A stretch of DNA of 58,975 nt, taken from the NCBI RefSeq assembly GCF_902501965.1, contig NZ_CABWID010000005.1, positions 1 to 58,975 on the forward strand. The letters run 5' to 3'. This document shows, in pieces, positions 17,217 through 24,290 of this stretch. The first letter of the stretch is position 1. The number at the start of each line of letters is the position of its first letter. This DNA comes from Collinsella sp. AK_207A. GTDB taxonomy: Bacteria > Actinomycetota > Coriobacteriia > Coriobacteriales > Coriobacteriaceae. Made by a program: the position numbers and the translations under genes. Under the pieces are notes generated by a model. That model did not search any database and was not told the origin of the DNA. It worked only from the letters and a program-made list of their open reading frames with translations.

Positions 17217-17492
17217 ATGTTCGGAAAGAAAAACGACAGGCCACGCCTGCAGACGATCTTCGGAGCGGGCGCACAGGGCGGTGCAGCCACGGTGTTCAAC
17301 ACAAGCTCGAGCATGTTCACGGTGTCTGGCGCCGGCAACCATGATGGCACCTACTTCCGAAGCGGGAACCTCATCTCCGGTCCAGACGGCATGCATACCG
17401 TCATCGGCAGCGGCCCCGTGAAGACCGTCCTCGGACCGAACGGCGAGACGCGTACCGTGATCGAACACGGTTTCGGCGGAACGGTTTTCTAG
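17217..17492 (+). CDS. Small glycine-rich protein of unknown function
   Basis: This 91-residue product starts MFGKKNDRPRLQTIFGAG and has AGGAG eight bases upstream, so translation is credible. The body is rich in glycine, threonine and valine with repeated short phrases: VFNTSSSMFTVSGAG, ISGPDGMHTVIGSG and VLGPNGETRTVIEHG. The pattern suggests about three short beta-hairpin repeats. There is no signal peptide or membrane segment. It is flanked by repeat DNA on both sides and has no operon partner. I do not recognise the family. Confidence 0.65.
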   Translation: MFGKKNDRPRLQTIFGAGAQGGAATVFNTSSSMFTVSGAGNHDGTYFRSGNLISGPDGMHTVIGSGPVKTVLGPNGETRTVIEHGFGGTVF

Positions 17493-17515
17493 AACCACAC
17501 CCGGCAGCAGGCACG

Positions 17516-17724
17516 CCGGCTCGAACGGCACGCGGGGTCGCCGGCGGCGCCTTCCGAGCGAACTGAGGATTCCTTCCCGAGAAGGCGCGGGAACGGGCAG
17601 CGGTATTGGGCACGTAACTGACACGGCGCCCATCCTCGTTTTGCCCGTTCCCGCACCTTCTCGGGAAGGAATTCCAGTCTCGCGAGGACCAGCCGCTGGC
17701 GACCCCGCGTGCCGTCCGAGCCGG
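17516..17724. repeat. Long imperfect palindrome, element A
   Basis: Outer arms at 17516-17545 and 17695-17724 are nearly perfect reverse complements. Inner arms at 17572-17599 and 17642-17669 match at 27 of 28 positions. Between them lie AGCGAACTGA (left) and CCAGTCTCGCGAGGAC (right), two motifs shared with the palindrome at 25594-25708. The central loop is 42 bases. It lies between a small unknown gene and folB. Confidence 0.85.
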
Positions 17725-17739
17725 GCGCGACAGCCGCCG

Positions 17740-18225
17740 CTACCGTACGCGCAGAATCTCGACGCCGCAGGAGTGCAGCGGCAGCCCCACGGGCGCCCAC
17801 GGCTTCTCGAGCCGCACGCGCACGCCCAGCACGCGCGCGTACCGGCGCAGCAGGAGCTCGGCAACCCCCTGCGCCGCTGCCTCGATCAACTTGAACGTGT
17901 GCTCGCGCAGGAACTCGTCCACGTCGTGGCACACGGCACCGTAGTCCACCGAGGCATCCAGATCGTCCTCGGCACCCGCATCATGTAGGTTGCAGTAGAG
18001 CGTGAGCGAGACCACGAACTTCTGGCCGAGCTCGTTCTCGGCGGGGTAGACGCCGTGGTTCGCGAAGACCTCGAGCCCCTCGATCAGCACCTTATCGGCC
18101 TGGAGCAGATCCTCGCGCGTCACGCGCACCACGCTCCGCTGCGTTACCGGCAGGCCCCGCTTCGCACGGGCAAGGCCCGCGCCCTCTGCGGGCGTGGCGT
18201 TCTCTGGCAGCTGTTTCTTATCCAT
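17740..18225 (-). CDS. folB: Dihydroneopterin aldolase
   Basis: FolB cleaves dihydroneopterin to 6-hydroxymethyl-dihydropterin and glycolaldehyde in folate synthesis. Conserved segments are IEGLEVFANHGVYPAENELG, SVDYGAVCHDVDEF, TFKLIEAAAQGVAELLL and a C-terminal KPWAPVG. The usual FolB is about 120 residues; this has some 40 extra N-terminal residues ending near the DKVLIEGL strand, so an internal start (for instance the GTG codons before RVTREDLL) is possible. It follows folE and an HD protein in one minus-strand cluster. Confidence 0.92.
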   Translation of the reverse strand: MDKKQLPENATPAEGAGLARAKRGLPVTQRSVVRVTREDLLQADKVLIEGLEVFANHGVYPAENELGQKFVVSLTLYCNLHDAGAEDDLDASVDYGAVCHDVDEFLREHTFKLIEAAAQGVAELLLRRYARVLGVRVRLEKPWAPVGLPLHSCGVEILRVR

Positions 18226-18240
18226 AGATACATCGTCTCC

Positions 18241-18735
18241 CTAGACTCTCAGCTGCAGGTTCTTCTCCTCATCCGTCCACTTGCAGGTAGCACGCGCCGC
18301 GCAGGCGAAGCACGGGCGCGACGCGTGGTCGGCCCACGCGATCAACCCGGCAAGCTCGCCCTCCGGCTGCGGGGTACCGCGGCGATGCCCGCGCACCGCC
18401 GTCAGAATCTCCGCTTGCTCGGATGGGGAGAACCGCATCTCGCCCTCAACCGTACCCAGAATCTCGGCCGCAATCCGCTCACCCGCAACATCGTGCGGAG
18501 TCCCCACGTCGTATTGCTCGGCCCGGCCGATATCGTGCAGGAGCGCTGCGGCGTAGACCACCTCGCGATCAAGCCCCAGGCCGTCCTCGAGCCGGCGAAT
18601 CCAGGCCACGCGGGCAACGTCCAGCAGATGCGAGAGCCCGTGCCGGCAGAACCGTCGGTCGCGCTCAAGCTCCCGCACCCGGTTCAGTTCCCGCATGAAA
18701 CGCGGATGCGCGAGCACGGCGTCCACGCGGGACAT
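18241..18735 (-). CDS. HD-domain phosphohydrolase in the folate cluster
   Basis: The 164-residue protein has the HD metal pattern: CRHGLSHLLDVARVA, then ALLHDIGRAEQYD, and a later AVRGHRRG. A cysteine-rich C-terminal segment (PCFACAARATC) is typical of HD proteins found beside folE in anaerobes. Position between folE and folB suggests it removes phosphate from dihydroneopterin triphosphate, a step with no dedicated enzyme in many genomes; this is inference. The ATG at 18735 follows AGGGG; an in-frame GTG five codons upstream is possible. Confidence 0.8.
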   Translation of the reverse strand: MSRVDAVLAHPRFMRELNRVRELERDRRFCRHGLSHLLDVARVAWIRRLEDGLGLDREVVYAAALLHDIGRAEQYDVGTPHDVAGERIAAEILGTVEGEMRFSPSEQAEILTAVRGHRRGTPQPEGELAGLIAWADHASRPCFACAARATCKWTDEEKNLQLRV

Positions 18736-18753
18736 GCCCTCCCCTACCACGGG

Positions 18754-19311
18754 CTAGCGCCCCAACAGGGCAAAGAAGCGCTGCTCCAGCGCGGGATCGG
18801 TCTCGAACACGCCGCGGCGGGCGCAGGTGGCCGTCTGGGCGCCGGGCTTCTGCACGCCGCGCATGGTCATGCACATGTGCTCGGCCTCCAGGTAGACGAT
18901 CACGCCCTGCGGAGCGAGGTGCTCCATGAGGGCGTCCGCGATCTGGGAGGTCAACTGCTCCTGCAGCTGCAGGCGGCGCGCGAAGGTCTCGACCGTGCGC
19001 GCCAGCTTGGAGAGCCCCGCCACCCGGCCGTTCGGCACGTAGCCGATGGCGGCCTTGCCAAAGAACGGCAGCAGATGGTGCTCGCAAAGGGAATAGAACG
19101 TGATGTCGCGCTCCACTACCACATCGTTCGAGGCGACGGAGAAGGTCTTTGACAGGTGCTCGGAGGCGTCCGAATCCATTCCCGCAAGCAGCTCGGCGTA
19201 CATCCGGGCCACGCGCTCCGGGGTCTCCAGCAGCCCCTCGCGCTCCGGGTCCTCGCCCATGCCCTCAAGCAGCAGGCGGCACGCCCGCTCGATCTTATCT
19301 TGGTCGACCAT
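18754..19311 (-). CDS. folE: GTP cyclohydrolase I
   Basis: FolE converts GTP to dihydroneopterin triphosphate, the first step of tetrahydrofolate synthesis. The 185-residue protein has the zinc-binding [32 protein letters not shown] and the C-terminal cysteine region [10 protein letters not shown]. Zinc cysteines and histidines are all present, so this is the zinc-dependent FolE1. AGGGG lies upstream of the ATG. It is followed three bases after its stop by the region holding the HD gene and then folB. Confidence 0.97.
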   Translation of the reverse strand: MVDQDKIERACRLLLEGMGEDPEREGLLETPERVARMYAELLAGMDSDASEHLSKTFSVASNDVVVERDITFYSLCEHHLLPFFGKAAIGYVPNGRVAGLSKLARTVETFARRLQLQEQLTSQIADALMEHLAPQGVIVYLEAEHMCMTMRGVQKPGAQTATCARRGVFETDPALEQRFFALLGR

Positions 19312-19369
19312 TCCGACCCCTCTCGCACGTGAAATGTCCGCCCGTCATGCTACCACGGCGAATGGCGCC

Positions 19370-19930
19370 CTACATCTCGTGCGTGGCGTAGATGGGATCG
19401 TCTTGCCAGAGGACCACCGAGCCCTGAGCGCGTGTGGCGGGCAGGTCGATGATCCGCTGGTTGGAGGAGCCACGGAACCGCAGCGTGATATCGTGCAGGT
19501 CCTGGACGAACGGCCCGTCCACCAAGACGTCGATACAGTCGAGCAGCCGGTCCGTGACGCCCTCCGCGTAGTGCCGCCCGCCGGGCACCAGCTCGGTATC
19601 GTACACGTCGCCGGTGTAGCACCAGATGGTCCGGCCGGACTCGCGTGGGAACTCCGCCCGCACGCGCTCCACAAAGTCCACGAGCCCCGCCTGGTTCTCG
19701 GGCTCCATGGGCTCGCCGCCCAGAAGCGAGAGCCCGTCCATATAGGAGGCCCGCAGGCTCTCGATGATCTTGTCCTCCACGGCGGGCGTGAAGGGCTCGC
19801 CCGCCGCAAAGCTCCACGCGCTCTCGTTAAAGCAGTTCTTGCACCCGCGCCGGCAGCCGGAGACGAAGAGCGAAGTCCGCACCCCCTCGCCGTTGGCGAT
19901 ATCGAAATACTTGATTGTGGCGTAGTTCAT
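19370..19930 (-). CDS. nrdG: Anaerobic ribonucleotide reductase activating protein
   Basis: NrdG is a radical-SAM enzyme that installs the glycyl radical on NrdD. The 186-residue protein has the cluster motif CRRGCKNC (CX3CX2C), followed by the SAM-binding SLLGGEPM. The start MNYATIKYFDIANGEGVR is typical. It begins nine bases after nrdD, so they are co-expressed. Length is in the normal range. Confidence 0.96.
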   Translation of the reverse strand: MNYATIKYFDIANGEGVRTSLFVSGCRRGCKNCFNESAWSFAAGEPFTPAVEDKIIESLRASYMDGLSLLGGEPMEPENQAGLVDFVERVRAEFPRESGRTIWCYTGDVYDTELVPGGRHYAEGVTDRLLDCIDVLVDGPFVQDLHDITLRFRGSSNQRIIDLPATRAQGSVVLWQDDPIYATHEM

Positions 19931-19939
19931 AAACCGTTC

Positions 19940-22165
19940 CTAAAGGTGCAGCACGCGGTCGCGGATCTCCTCGGTGCGGCCCTGGTTCCAGAACTGCGTG
20001 CCGATGTAGCCGCAGGTACGACGCGCCACGTTGAGCGTCTCCTGGTTGCGGTTGCCGCAGTTCGGGCACTCCCACACGAGCTTGCCGTCGTCCTCCACGA
20101 TCTTGATCTCGCCGTCGTAGCCGCACTCCTGGCAGTAGTCGCTCTTGGTGTTGAGCTCGGCGTACATGATGTTGTCGTAGATGTACTGCATCACGCGCAC
20201 CACGGCCTTGAGGTTGTCCTGCATGTTGGGAACCTCGACGTAGCTGATGGCACCGCCCGGCGAGAGCGGCTGGAACTGGCTCTCGAACTTGAGCTTGTCG
20301 AAGGCGTCGATCTCCTCGGTCACGTGCACGTGGTAGCTGTTGGTGATGTAGCCCTTGTCCGTGACGCCCGGGATGATGCCGAAGCGGCGCTGCAAGGCCT
20401 TCGCAAACTTGTAGGTGGTGGACTCCAGCGGCGTGCCGTAGATGGAGTAATCGATGTCTTCCGCGGCCTTCCACTCGTTGCACTTGTCGTTCATCTTCTG
20501 CATCACGGCGAGGGCGAACTCCTGGCCGCCGTTGGCGTCCGTGTGGCTGTGGCCCGTCATGTACTTCACGCACTCGTACAGGCCCGCGTAGCCCAGGCTG
20601 ATGGTGGAGTAGCCGCCGTAGAGGAGCTTGTCGATGGTCTCGCCCTTCTTCAGACGGGCGAGTGCACCGTACTGCCAAAGGATCGGCGCGGCGTCGGAGA
20701 GCGTGCCGAGCAGGCGCTCGTGGCGGCAGCGCAGCGCGCGGTGGCAGAGCTCCAAGCGCTCGTCGAAGATCTCCCAGAACTTGTCCATATCCTGGTGTGA
20801 GGAGAGCGCCACGTCGGGCAGGTTGATGGTCACCACGCCCTGGTTGAAGCGGCCGTAGTACTTGGGCTTGCCCGGCTCGTAGTTACCGGCGTTGGCCACG
20901 TTGTCAAAGCCGTTGCCCGAGCGGTCCGGCGTGAGGAAGCTGCGGCAGCCCATGCAGGTGAAGCAATCGCCCTCGCCCGGCTTCTCGCCCTTGGAGAGCT
21001 TGAGCTCGCGCATCTTCTTCTCGGAGATGTAGTCGGGCACCATGCGCTTGGCGGTGCACTTGGCGGCCAACTCGGTCAGGTAGAAGTACGGGGAGTCCTC
21101 GTGGACGTTGTCCTCCTCGAGCACGTAGATGAGCTTGGGGAACGCCGGGGTGATCCACACGCCGGCCTCGTTCTTCACGCCCTCGTAGCGCTGGCGGAGC
21201 GTCTCCTCGATGATGATGGCGAGGTCGTGCTTCTCCTGGGGCGTGCGGGCCTCGTTGAGGTACATGAAGACCGTCACGAACGGCGCCTGACCGTTGGTGG
21301 TCATGAGGGTGACCACCTGGTACTGGATGGTCTGCACGCCGCGGCGGATCTCGTCGCGCAGGCGCTCCTCCACGATGGCGGAGACCTTCACCTCGGGCGC
21401 GTCCACGCCCAGCTCGGCCAGCTCGCGCTCAACGCTCGCGCGGATCTTCTTGCGCGAGACGTCCACGAAGGGCGCCAGGTGCGTGAGCGAGATGGACTGG
21501 CCGCCGTACTGGCAGCTCGCCACCTGGGCGATGATCTGCGTGGCGATGTTGCAGGCGGTGGAGAAGCTGTGCGGCTTCTCGATGAGCGTACCGGAGATGA
21601 CGGTGCCGTTCTGCAGCATGTCCTCGAGGTTCACGAGGTCGCAGTTGTGCATGTGCTGCGCGAAGTAGTCGGAGTCGTGGAAGTGGATGATGCCCTCGTT
21701 GTGGGCCTCCACGACCTCGGCGGGCAGCAGCACGCGCTGCGTGAGGTCCTTGGAGACCTCACCGGCCATGTAGTCGCGCTGCACGGAGTTCACCGTGGGG
21801 TTCTTGTTGGAGTTCTCCTGCTTGACCTCTTCGTTGTTGCACTCGATGAGGGAGAGGATCTTGTCGTCCGTGGTGTTCTTCTGGCGCTTCAGACCCTGCA
21901 GGTAGCGGTAGATGATGTAGTGGCGGGCCACCTCGAACTTGTCCAGGCGCATGAGCTGGTCCTCGACCATGTCCTGAACTTCCTCCACCGAGACGGTGTG
22001 GCCAGCCTGCTCGCACTGCTCCGCCACGTTCTGCGCGGCGAACTCGATCTCGCGGGGGCGCAGGCGCTCGCCCTCCTGGACCTCGGCGTTGGCACCCTTG
22101 ATGGCGTTGACGATCTTCTCGATGTCGAACGTGACCTCGGTACCGCTGCGCTTGATGATCTTCAT
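19940..22165 (-). CDS. nrdD: Anaerobic (class III) ribonucleoside-triphosphate reductase
   Basis: NrdD reduces ribonucleoside triphosphates to deoxyribonucleotides without oxygen, using a glycyl radical. The 741-residue protein has an N-terminal ATP-cone (from KRSGTEVTFD to about residue 95), the catalytic barrel, a C-terminal zinc site with CQECGYDG and CPNCGN, and the glycyl radical motif RRTCGYIGT close to the end. All key cysteines appear present. A possible NrdR box lies about 80 bases upstream. It indicates an anaerobic lifestyle. Confidence 0.97.
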   Translation of the reverse strand: MKIIKRSGTEVTFDIEKIVNAIKGANAEVQEGERLRPREIEFAAQNVAEQCEQAGHTVSVEEVQDMVEDQLMRLDKFEVARHYIIYRYLQGLKRQKNTTDDKILSLIECNNEEVKQENSNKNPTVNSVQRDYMAGEVSKDLTQRVLLPAEVVEAHNEGIIHFHDSDYFAQHMHNCDLVNLEDMLQNGTVISGTLIEKPHSFSTACNIATQIIAQVASCQYGGQSISLTHLAPFVDVSRKKIRASVERELAELGVDAPEVKVSAIVEERLRDEIRRGVQTIQYQVVTLMTTNGQAPFVTVFMYLNEARTPQEKHDLAIIIEETLRQRYEGVKNEAGVWITPAFPKLIYVLEEDNVHEDSPYFYLTELAAKCTAKRMVPDYISEKKMRELKLSKGEKPGEGDCFTCMGCRSFLTPDRSGNGFDNVANAGNYEPGKPKYYGRFNQGVVTINLPDVALSSHQDMDKFWEIFDERLELCHRALRCRHERLLGTLSDAAPILWQYGALARLKKGETIDKLLYGGYSTISLGYAGLYECVKYMTGHSHTDANGGQEFALAVMQKMNDKCNEWKAAEDIDYSIYGTPLESTTYKFAKALQRRFGIIPGVTDKGYITNSYHVHVTEEIDAFDKLKFESQFQPLSPGGAISYVEVPNMQDNLKAVVRVMQYIYDNIMYAELNTKSDYCQECGYDGEIKIVEDDGKLVWECPNCGNRNQETLNVARRTCGYIGTQFWNQGRTEEIRDRVLHL

Positions 22166-22244
22166 GGTGCCTCGCTTCTCTTATGGCTGCTCGGTAGCTG
22201 CTCTTTGCGTCACTGTGTGCTGAACTATAGTAGCCCAGTTCCCC

Positions 22245-22260
22245 TCACTAGATACTGTGA
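22245..22260 (-). promoter_or_regulatory. Possible NrdR box upstream of nrdD
   Basis: On the minus strand TCACAGTATCTAGTGA is a 16-bp imperfect dyad that fits the NrdR consensus ACACWATATATWGTGT at 12 of 16 positions. A TACTAT that could be a -10 box lies about 15 bases further downstream, towards nrdD. NrdR boxes usually come in pairs; the second here is degenerate. Confidence 0.4.
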
Positions 22261-22631
22261 GTTTTGCTTGACGCTGCACTACATGTTGTGTTTTTGCAGG
22301 TCAGCACCAATGATTTTCTCTGCTGCATTTTCCGGCGGGCGCCAAATCGGGCAAGCTTGGTTAAACCCTCTGCCAACGACCTGCGGCGCGCCGTTGCTTG
22401 TGCAGATTTCGAGATGGATGAAAATCCACCATTCAACGGCAGGTGAGCGGCAGGCGGTGGGTTGGACCCAGATATTGTGGCAAGGCGTGGGGCGTGGGCG
22501 TTGCGAGTGGGGCAACAGGCGGGTGGGCGCCGAGTACCCCATCGCCTGTAGGTTTTTCCGAGTTGTGAACACTCGAAGCCCATCAAATGCCGATACTACG
22601 AGACCACCGACACGATTACTTTACCGATTGA
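22261..22631. other. Intergenic region without a recognised gene
   Basis: Between the nrdD promoter area and the tRNA-Val terminator I see no supported gene. A copy of the dispersed motif GGTTTTTCCGAGTTGTGAAC lies at 22551-22570. A small hairpin (GGAT/ATCC) sits near 22421. Confidence 0.45.
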
Positions 22632-22661
22632 GAAAAAAAGCGGCCTCAAACTGAGACCGCT
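22632..22661 (-). terminator. Terminator of tRNA-Val
   Basis: On the minus strand AGCGG, CTCA, a three-base loop, TGAG and CCGCT form a stem with one mismatch, followed by seven T. It starts 11 bases after the tRNA's CCA end. Confidence 0.85.
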
Positions 22662-22672
22662 AGCTGCGCTGC

Positions 22673-22747
22673 TGGTGGGCGTTACAAGATTTGAACTTGT
22701 GACCTCTTCCGTGTCAGGGAAGCGCTCTCCCCCTGAGCTAAACGCCC
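22673..22747 (-). tRNA. tRNA-Val (anticodon GAC)
   Basis: On the minus strand the acceptor stem GGGCGTT pairs with AACGCCC, the anticodon loop CTGACAC gives GAC, and GTTCAAATC forms the T-loop. CCA is encoded. GAC reads GUC and GUU valine codons. Confidence 0.96.
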
Positions 22748-22781
22748 AGCAGATGTGCAGTGCGCGTCAAGCGCAAGGGTT

Positions 22782-22810
22782 AATATACGAGAAAGTGTCG
22801 ACCTTGGCAA
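22782..22810 (-). promoter_or_regulatory. Promoter of tRNA-Val
   Basis: TTGCCA (22805-22810) and TATATT (22782-22787) on the minus strand are separated by 17 bases, about 35 bases upstream of the tRNA. This is a good housekeeping promoter match. Confidence 0.75.
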
Positions 22811-22832
22811 GACGTTTTTTGAAATAGTTTGG

Positions 22833-22884
22833 ATGGCCAGTCGGGGGCGGCAATGGCCGATCGGGGGCGGCAATGGCCGATCGG
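22833..22884. repeat. 20-bp tandem repeat, 2.6 copies
   Basis: The unit ATGGCCGATCGGGGGCGGCA occurs at 22833-22852 (with GA changed to AG), at 22853-22872, and as a partial copy at 22873-22884. It lies in the divergent spacer between tRNA-Val and tRNA-Gly and does not encode anything recognisable. Confidence 0.85.
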
Positions 22885-23085
22885 ACCCAAGTGCGACGGA
22901 AACCAGCCAATCGCAACCGAATTCGACGACGATCTGATACAACCGGAAAAGAAAAGCGCGTGGAATCCCACCGGGGAAATCGCCCTCCCAATGCGGCGCA
23001 CAACGAGATTCCTCTCAGCACACCCCCGAAATCCTCGGGGAATCCCGCTTCAGCCGGCCCGGGAAAACTTTTTTCAAATTTCCTC

Positions 23086-23114
23086 TTGCGCACCCCTCGG
23101 CATTCGCGTATAGT
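23086..23114 (+). promoter_or_regulatory. Promoter of tRNA-Gly
   Basis: TTGCGC (23086-23091) and TATAGT (23109-23114) are separated by exactly 17 bases and lie 12 bases before the tRNA. An A/T-rich stretch precedes the -35 box. The rest of the 22885-23085 spacer holds no recognisable gene. Confidence 0.75.
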
Positions 23115-23126
23115 ACTTCCTCGCAA

Positions 23127-23202
23127 GCGGACATGGCTCAGTTGGTAGAGCACAACCTTGCCAAGGTTGGGGTCGCGGGTTCGAGCCCCGTTGTCCGCTC
23201 CA
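23127..23202 (+). tRNA. tRNA-Gly (anticodon GCC)
   Basis: The acceptor stem GCGGACA pairs with TGTCCGC, the anticodon loop TTGCCAA gives GCC, and GTTCGAGCC forms the T-loop. CCA is encoded. Confidence 0.96.
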
Positions 23203-23213
23203 TTGCATGATTC

Positions 23214-23239
23214 GGGCCGGTTGAAAGATCGGCCCTTTT
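23214..23239 (+). terminator. Hairpin after tRNA-Gly
   Basis: GGGCCG pairs with CGGCCC around a 10-base loop, followed by TTTT. It lies between tRNA-Gly and tRNA-Cys and could end tRNA-Gly transcripts or be a processing site with readthrough into tRNA-Cys. Confidence 0.6.
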
Positions 23240-23249
23240 CATTCATGTT

Positions 23250-23323
23250 GGCGAAGTGGCCAAGTGGTAAGGCAGAGGCCTGCAAAGCCTTTACCCCCGG
23301 TTCGAATCCGGGCTTCGCCTCCA
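23250..23323 (+). tRNA. tRNA-Cys (anticodon GCA)
   Basis: The acceptor stem GGCGAAG pairs with CTTCGCC, the anticodon loop CTGCAAA gives GCA, and GTTCGAATC forms the T-loop. CCA is encoded. No separate promoter is obvious. Confidence 0.95.
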
Positions 23324-23331
23324 GACGGTTC

Positions 23332-23372
23332 AAGCGAGCCGATCGGTCTTCCGGTCGGCTCGCTTTTGTTTT
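23332..23372 (+). terminator. Terminator of the tRNA-Gly/tRNA-Cys unit
   Basis: AAGCGAGCCGA pairs with TCGGCTCGCTT in an 11-bp stem, followed by TTGTTTTG. It starts nine bases after tRNA-Cys. Confidence 0.85.
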
Positions 23373-23383
23373 GACCTTCTTAT

Positions 23384-23409
23384 GAAAGCGGGCGACGTGC
23401 GCCGCCCGC
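23384..23409 (-). terminator. Terminator of the ABC ATPase gene
   Basis: On the minus strand GCGGGCG and CGCCCGC form a 7-bp stem followed by TTTC, seven bases past the ABC gene's stop. It faces the tRNA-Cys terminator. Confidence 0.6.
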
Positions 23410-23416
23410 CGCTCCC

Positions 23417-24208
23417 CTAGTACAGTCCGCGGAGCGAATACCAACCTCCGATGTGCTCCACCGCCAGCGGCACGCCGAAGAGCCCGGTCATCACCTCGTC
23501 GCGGAGCAGGTCCTCCTTGGCGCCGTCCGCATAGATATGCGCATCGCGGATGAGCAGCACGCGCTCGATGGCCGGAATGATGTCCTCGGGGTAGTGCGTC
23601 ACCAAGATGACGGAGCGTCCCTCCGCGGCAAGCGTTCGCATGGTCTCGCGCACGTGGTACATGCCCTCGGGGTCCAGTCCCGTACACGGCTCATCGAACA
23701 CCAGCACCGACGGATCGCGCACGAGTTCGCGCGCCACGAGCGCCCGGCGTACCTGGCCGGTTGAAAGCGTCATGATGTCGCGCTCAGCGATGCCCGCAAT
23801 GCCCAGCCGGTCGAGCGCGTCCAAGGCGGTTGCCCGGTGCTCAGGCAGCACCTCCTCACGCAGCGGCAGGCCGAGCGTACCGAAGATGCCGCCGATGACG
23901 ATCTCCACCACCGGCAGGTGCACGCGCACCTGGTCGTGCATGGTAGAGCTCACCACGCCGAGGGTGGAGCGAATCTGGTCCAGGCGCGGCCGTGCCTGCC
24001 CGCGAAACCGCACGGGCGGCTCGTCGCGGTAGAGCGGCATGACCTCGCGCGTGAGCAGCTGGATGAACGTGGACTTGCCGGCGCCGTTGGGGCCGAGCAG
24101 CGCCACGGACTCCCCCTCCGCGAGCGCGAAGTCGTCCACATGCAGGATGGTCCTGCCGGCGCGCACCACGTCGGCATCGTGAATCTGGAACAGCGGCGTC
24201 TCCTCCAC
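23417..24208 (-). CDS. ABC transporter ATP-binding protein (YlmA-like)
   Basis: This 263-residue ATPase has Walker A GPNGAGKST, the signature LSTGQVRRALVARELV and Walker B VLVFDEPCTGLD. The LSTGQ form and TREVMPLYRDEPPVRFRG region resemble YlmA-type and metal or molybdate importer ATPases. No membrane or substrate-binding subunit lies nearby, so its partner and substrate are unknown. The GTG at 24208 was chosen for GGAAGG upstream; the open frame upstream is arginine-rich and unlike the family. Confidence 0.87.
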   Translation of the reverse strand: MEETPLFQIHDADVVRAGRTILHVDDFALAEGESVALLGPNGAGKSTFIQLLTREVMPLYRDEPPVRFRGQARPRLDQIRSTLGVVSSTMHDQVRVHLPVVEIVIGGIFGTLGLPLREEVLPEHRATALDALDRLGIAGIAERDIMTLSTGQVRRALVARELVRDPSVLVFDEPCTGLDPEGMYHVRETMRTLAAEGRSVILVTHYPEDIIPAIERVLLIRDAHIYADGAKEDLLRDEVMTGLFGVPLAVEHIGGWYSLRGLY

Positions 24209-24290
24209 GCGCTCCCCTTCCTCTATATAAGAAGCCGGGCCGCCCCGCCGCACCCGCGGCAACGCGCACCCGGCTTCCGGTCGCACGAAC

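Noticed and set aside
19100-22654. Long plus-strand frames opposite nrdD, nrdG and folE
   Set aside because: They overlap well-identified minus-strand genes and contain no recognisable domain.
22767-23687. 306-codon minus-strand frame over tRNA-Gly and tRNA-Cys
   Set aside because: It contains two complete tRNA genes on the other strand and no domain; not a protein gene.
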